Positions 1 through 26,783 of a stretch of DNA of 26,783 nt are shown here, in pieces (position 1 is the stretch's first letter; each line of letters starts with the position of its first letter). The stretch comes from Gonium pectorale (taxonomy: Eukaryota > Chlorophyta > Chlorophyceae > Chlamydomonadales > Volvocaceae): NCBI GenBank assembly GCA_001584585.1, contig LSYV01000059.1:240831-267613 (forward strand), read 5' to 3'. A model generated the notes under the pieces. The model did not search any database. It saw only the letters and a list, made by a program, of their open reading frames with translations, and had not been told where the DNA came from. The translations under genes were made by a program, and so were the position numbers.

Positions 1-107
1 TTCGACTTCGCCGCCCCCCCCCCCCCCACCCACCCACCACCACCACCCTCGCTCACTGACCTGCTGCGCTTTGGGCTAAGCTTGGTTTTTATATCTCCCA
101 CCTGCAG

Positions 108-22538
<22,431 letters not shown>

Positions 22539-22652
22539 ACATGCATGGTGATGGTGACGATACATATAAGTTGCTTGTTTGCTTATTAGTTGCTTGTTGG
22601 CTGGAATGATTCAGTAGTGCGTGCATGCATGCGCGCCCATGCATTACGACTG

Positions 22653-22657
22653 TGTAA
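22653..22657 (+). terminator. Putative poly(A) signal TGTAA of the large gene
   Basis: TGTAA occurs 114 nt after the stop codon. TGTAA is the established polyadenylation word of volvocine algae. A second TGTAA near 23556 could mark a longer 3' UTR. Distance and strand fit; cleavage itself cannot be seen. Confidence 0.55.
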
Positions 22658-23707
22658 AGCTAGCAAGCAGTACGCTGGGTATATCGGTATGTAGTTGATT
22701 GCGTCGTGCGTGTGTCACGCACTCGCGCACGCTTGTGCATACATGCACATGTTTCGTGTGCACGCATGTGCACGTGTGCGGCCACGCACGCTTTGGTCGT
22801 ACGCACGATACAGCTACTTCAGCTGCATATCCTGCGTTTGCTGTATGTGCGTTCTGCACGCACGCACGCCTGTTTATTTGCACGCAGGTGTCTTTCTGTG
22901 CAGCAGATGGCGTGGGCCATATTTGTTTCGGCCCACTCACTCGTTATTATCGCTATATATGTATCGGCTACTGCCCAGCCAGCCGCCGTTTGTACCCGCC
23001 CGCCATCAAGTGCTGCTCGCTGTATGTGTTCATTCAGCCCGCTGTACGTTGCCATACGCCATCCATCCATGCTAACTCGAATAATAGGCTTACCTTGCCC
23101 GCATGTTCACCAGCGCGCGTTCGCCAGCAGTGCGCGCATGAGGCTGACTGGCTGGGCGGAAAAAAAAAAGAAATCTGCGGAGAAAGAGGGTGTGTGCTTT
23201 ATTTGGAGCGAGCACTTTTGCCGCCTTTAGTGGCATTGACTGCCCAATATATACACCCGATATTTGTTGCATAGCTGCTTTCGTTGCGTAGGCGCGTGTG
23301 TACATGTTTTCGTTTGACTGCCTTTCCTGCTTTGTCAGCATGAAGGCTAATTGTCATGCCCACTGCTGCATGCTGGATAGGCGGGGGTCTCCTTCCGGGC
23401 ATACATGCAGATGGTGGAGCTTCCTTGTCACGCATGCAGTTAATGCAGTACGAGTGCGTGCGTGCTTGCGCAGGCAGCAGCCGACCGGTGAAACTAGTGC
23501 ACCGCCTGCTGCTGCTTATTAATTGCATGGTCGTTGTATGCGTCGCTTGGCATATATGTAATGATGAATGTATACAGTCGCCCACCGTCATCAATCGAAT
23601 GCTTGATAATTGCAGCCCCCGCCCCGCGGTCATCAGCTCCATTGCCCCCTCCCCCCCCGCCCGACGGTCAGCCACGCACATACACGCAATCAATCGACAC
23701 CCAATCA

Positions 23708-23820
23708 CGAGTCCGTCATCAGCAAGTACGAGTCCGTCATCAGCAAGTACGAGTCCGTCATCAGCAAGTACGAGTCCGTCATCAGCAAGTACGAGTCCGT
23801 CATCAGCAAGTACGAGTCCG
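23708..23820. repeat. 21-bp minisatellite, five exact copies plus a partial
   Basis: The unit is CGAGTCCGTCATCAGCAAGTA, perfectly repeated from 23708 to 23812, then 8 nt of a sixth copy. Because 21 is divisible by 3, the array is open in several frames on both strands and creates spurious 7-residue protein repeats. Confidence 0.97.
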
Positions 23821-23998
23821 CCGTCCGTTGGTTGCAACCAGTGGCGCCCGGGGACGCTTAGCGAGCGAGCGAGCGAGCACAGGCAGGGCAGAGGCCGTAA
23901 AGTGATGACGTGGCGCCGCCATCCACTGCTACTTCATTCCCCTTCCCTCACTGATAGATGCAGCAGCAGCCGTACGTGCTACGCTTCTGTCTGCCCAC

Positions 23999-24062
23999 TC
24001 GGGTGCGTGGACGGGCATCCATACTCGAGCTCGGGTGCGTGGACGGGCATCCATACTCGAGC
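23999..24062. repeat. 32-bp tandem duplication
   Basis: Two identical 32-nt copies (23999-24030 and 24031-24062), each containing GGTGCGTGGACGGGCATCC and CTCGAGC. Confidence 0.95.
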
Positions 24063-24523
24063 TCGAGCGCCAGGCAGGACTGCGCTCCCGGCAGGGCCAG
24101 CGCGCGGTCTGGCCCAGCCGACGGTGGGCTGGCTGGTTTACTTGGTTGGGCTGCTGCTTGCTTGCAGTAGTCTATATATCTGCAGTACGTATCATTATCG
24201 TATGCCGTCGGCGGGCCACGCACCTAACCAGGGACGGACGGACGGCGAATAGACGGAGCAAGGGAGTAGCGCATGCAGGCAGGCAGGCCCCGCGGACGTG
24301 CGTGCGGACGTGCGTGCAGGTGGCTGGCTGGGGGCGAGCCGCCGCCGGCAGCATTAATTTATCATCAGCGTTCGTTGGCTTCGCCCTCAGCCCTGACGCG
24401 CTGACGGCGGCCGTTCATACGAGTGATGACCCGCCCACCCGCCCAGCCGCCTGCCAGGTAGGCACGCACGCGCTGCTCGACTACTCCGTCGACAGCATCC
24501 AGCCGTGCGTCCCCACACCGCGC

Positions 24524-24595
24524 CAAGTAAGCCAATTAAGCCAATTAAGCCAAGTAAGCCAAGTAAGCCAAGTAAGCCAAGTAAGCCAAGTAAGC
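24524..24595. repeat. 9-bp tandem array (CAAGTAAGC)8
   Basis: Eight copies of CAAGTAAGC; copies two and three read CAATTAAGC. Divisible by three, so it produces Ser-Gln-Val-type or Leu-Thr-Trp-type repeats in unlikely ORFs. Confidence 0.95.
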
Positions 24596-25134
24596 CAGCC
24601 ACGTAAGAACATGTATGTAGGGCAGGCCCCGCCGCCAGCCAACCAACTGACCCACCGACAAACCGACAAACCGATTGACTGACAACCCGATAAGCGCGAC
24701 CAATCAACCCGCACGCGCGTCCTCGCGCACATAGCGCACAGCAGAAGGCGCCAACCGCCTCAACATCATCCATCTGCCATAACAAAAGAACCGTCAGAGA
24801 GATGTGGTACCAGCCCCGCCCGGCGGCTTCCGCAGGATGCATGCCCCCACCCCGCCCTCCCGTACATACACTCACTGCACTTCTACCGCTGGGTCACAGC
24901 AGCCGCGGTAGGGTCGCGCCTGCTTGGTCCGCCAACCGATCCAGCCGATCCAGCCGACCTATGCAATCCAAACGGTCCAACCGCTACCGATATCATCCGG
25001 TGCGATGTATGTGGAACGGTCGCGTCAGGGCGGGTCCTCACGCCCGCTTGTGCTGGTAACCGAATCAACCGCCAACCATTCCAACCGGCCCAACCGCCAA
25101 CCTCGGTGCAACGCGGAGTGCACGCTCGCGGTCC

Positions 25135-26036
25135 TCACGCCCGCTTGGTCTGCCGCGACGACAGCTCGATGAGCAGCTCGGGCGAGCGGTAAACGTTTAT
25201 GAGCGCCTGGAACAGCTGGTCCTCCAGAACCAGCTCGCCTGCGGGGGGGGGCGGGAGGGCAACCCAGCCCGTGGGCAAGCTGAACGGCGACCGTCGCGCA
25301 TGCGGTGGGGGGGTGAGGGGGGATGGAGGGGAGCGAAGCGGGCGGATGGGAGCCGGTGGGGAATCACCGATCGCCGAACGATAGTGCGAAAGGCTGTGGT
25401 GCGAAATAAAGGCTGTGGTGCGAAAGGCTGCGTTAGTCGCTGTGGTGGTTTCGAGGCGCGCCGAGTCCGTGACCTCCATACAGCGGCGGCGACAGCTTGC
25501 ACGCCGCAGCCTCCAGATACAGCGCGCCGTGCCGCGCCGCCGCCACCACTGATCTTGCAACGCGTGCTCCTGGCCCGCCGGCCCGGCCCGGCGGCCCCGC
25601 CCGTTCCGTCCGATTCGCGAGTACACTACCTTGTACTACCGACACCCGGCTTCCTCCCCCCGCCGCCCGCGGCCCCACCCCCGCTTCCATACCGGCCCGG
25701 CCGCCTTCCGCCCGCGCTGCCTCGGTGCCCGCGCCACTCACCACGCATTCCACCACCTACCCTCCTCGGCCCCCTCCTCGGCCAGCCCGCCCCCCCCCCG
25801 CGATGGTCACGCCCCCCCCGCCACACCCAGACCCCCGCTCCCATGGCCTCCTGCCCACCTTCCGCCCGCGCCACCGCAATGTCCTGGCACAGCGCCACCA
25901 GCCGTCGCGTGGAGGGCAGGTCCTCGGTGGGGATGCGCAGCCGCAGCGCCGCCACCGACAGGCGCAGGAAGCGGCCGATGGCGAACACAAAGGTGACGTA
26001 CAGGCCAGTGATGCCGAAGCGCGACAGAGTGGCGCC
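25135..26036 (-). CDS. PIEZO: PIEZO mechanosensitive channel, C-terminal two exons (5' incomplete)
   Basis: Two minus-strand exons: 26036-25859 (acceptor CCGCAG|GGC, donor GAAG|GTGGGC, phase 1) and 25238-25135 (acceptor GCAG|GCGAG, stop TGA at 25137-25135). The joined protein contains FGITGLYVTFVFAIGRFLR, then EDLPSTRRLVALCQDI, then ALINVYRSPELLIEL near its end. These match the end of animal and plant PIEZO channels: the last pore-lining helix (G-I-T-G-L-Y-V...G-R-F-R), the E-L-P constriction segment, the L-C-x-D-I helix and the terminal F/Y-R-S-P motif. PIEZO is a trimeric cation channel opened by membrane tension. Only about 93 residues are visible of a protein that normally exceeds 2000; the rest lies beyond the right edge. 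The gene points toward, and ends 2.6 kb from, the large gene. Confidence 0.93.
25384..25432. repeat. Short imperfect tandem repeat in the last PIEZO intron
   Basis: Three copies of GTGCGAAAGGCTGTG, the middle one carrying a 4-nt insertion (AATAAAGG form). The rest of the 620-nt intron (25239-25858) is GC-rich with C- and G-runs. Confidence 0.8.
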
Positions 26037-26149
26037 CTGCGGTACGCACAAAATTCGCGGGGGGGGGCGGGCCGTTCGGGTGTGGATGTATGCCGTACGC
26101 GTGGCGCACGCCGCCGTACGTATGCGTACGGTGCCGTGCGCGGTTGTGA

Positions 26150-26572
26150 CCACGTAAGAATCGTGATTTCTTTCCAAAACGGGCCTTGGAAACAATACGT
26201 GATCTTGAATTTTCGGGGAAGGGTCCCGCAGAATTTCCAGAGTCTGGTACGGAGTTTTGGGCATGGCGCCTTCCCGCCCCAAATACGATACACGCCTTTG
26301 GGTATAACACCTACAGGCAGGTACCGGAATTCAAGCGAACACTGGATCTTCTTCCATCCGCGTTCAAAGGCCTTTGTAACAGTCTTGGCGCATCTCTACC
26401 AGCCGCCCGCAGGGCGCACCCCACGAAACCCGACACCCGCCGCCGCCGCTTCCCATATGACAAGTGATACGTAATTTCGGGGGTACCCCCCCCCCTTTGG
26501 CAAGGCTGTAATCATTACGTGCTACACTTTCGGAGTAGGGCCCGAAAATTGCGTATCACGATTCTTGCGTGG
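26150..26572. mobile_element. Possible MITE with 18-bp terminal inverted repeats in a PIEZO intron
   Basis: CCACGTAAGAATCGTGAT at 26150-26167 pairs with 26555-26572 (reverse complement CCACGCAAGAATCGTGAT), one mismatch in 18. Inside, AATTTTCGGG occurs near the left end and its complement CCCGAAAATT near the right end, extending the inverted symmetry. There is no ORF with a transposase look and no clear target duplication. At about 420 bp it has the size of a non-autonomous DNA element. Confidence 0.5.
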
Positions 26573-26783
26573 CTCTATACGGTATGGGGAAGGGCGGCGA
26601 GGGCGCGCGGCAGGCAAGGGGCGTCACGTTGCGAATGGGTGGCACGGGTCGGCTCGTGTGAGCCAATGCCCGTCGTCACCCAACACCCGATCCGAGTCCC
26701 AAGACACAATCATCTTCCCAAGCCAATCCCATCCCTCTCTCCCGACTACCCCGCCCCCCCCCCCCACACACACACACACACAC
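26573..26783. other. Right window end, PIEZO intron sequence
   Basis: No PIEZO-like exon was found on the minus strand between 26037 and the edge. The last 30 nt are a C run followed by (CA)n. Confidence 0.45.

Larger units (their letters stand above)
22658..25134. other. Intergenic region between convergent genes
   Basis: Both genes point into this stretch. I find no spliced gene, tRNA or rRNA. The long ORFs here run through tandem arrays whose unit length is a multiple of three and lack convincing protein composition. No minus-strand TGTAA (TTACA on +) was seen that would mark the PIEZO 3' end, so that poly(A) site is unassigned. The minisatellites are listed separately; a (GCGA)n run sits near 23859-23878. 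Confidence 0.6.

Noticed and set aside
23356..24252. 298-aa plus-strand ORF with Ser-rich repeats
   Set aside because: It is kept open by a 21-bp minisatellite and a duplicated 32-mer; the flanks have no protein-like composition and it lies after the poly(A) signal of the upstream gene.
25497..26474. 325-aa plus-strand ORF rich in Pro/Arg/Ala
   Set aside because: It is the antisense shadow of GC-rich PIEZO exon and intron sequence; the minus strand carries the recognisable protein.

Overview
The window looks like nuclear DNA of a chlorophycean green alga, probably volvocine (Chlamydomonas/Volvox/Gonium-like). The reasons are very intron-dense genes with GTGAGT/GTGCGT donors and CAG acceptors, GC-rich exons inside introns full of GCATGC/GTACGT words, many microsatellites, and a TGTAA word (the volvocine poly(A) signal) just after the main stop codon. 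The genus cannot be fixed from sequence alone.

Positions 108-22538 (+) hold the 3' part of one very large gene. I could chain 40 exons (11 are under 60 nt) with compatible splice phases at every junction. They give about 1371 in-frame residues ending at a TAG at 22536-22538; the 5' end lies off the window. In order the protein shows: a canonical EF-hand loop; a single transmembrane helix; about 1280 residues rich in N-glycosylation sequons, including a proline-rich linker and a Cys-rich beta-like region I cannot assign; a three-repeat VMO-I-like (vitelline membrane outer layer protein I) beta-prism domain; and a C-terminal ricin-B-type (beta-trefoil) repeat region. The reading is an N-in/C-out surface protein that couples a cytosolic Ca2+-binding segment to an extracellular, possibly glycan-binding ectodomain.

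Positions 25135-26036 (-) hold the last two coding exons of a PIEZO mechanosensitive channel gene: the pore-lining final helix and the C-terminal domain. The rest of that gene lies beyond the right edge. The two genes converge tail to tail across about 2.6 kb of intergenic DNA packed with minisatellites.

The introns carry several discrete elements: a near-perfect 106-bp inverted repeat with a 31-nt loop (1932-2174), a tRNA-derived SINE on the minus strand (about 3530-3880), a G-rich minisatellite (18404-18566), two long CA arrays around a 20-N assembly gap (14070-14573), smaller hairpins, and a possible MITE in the PIEZO intron (26150-26572).
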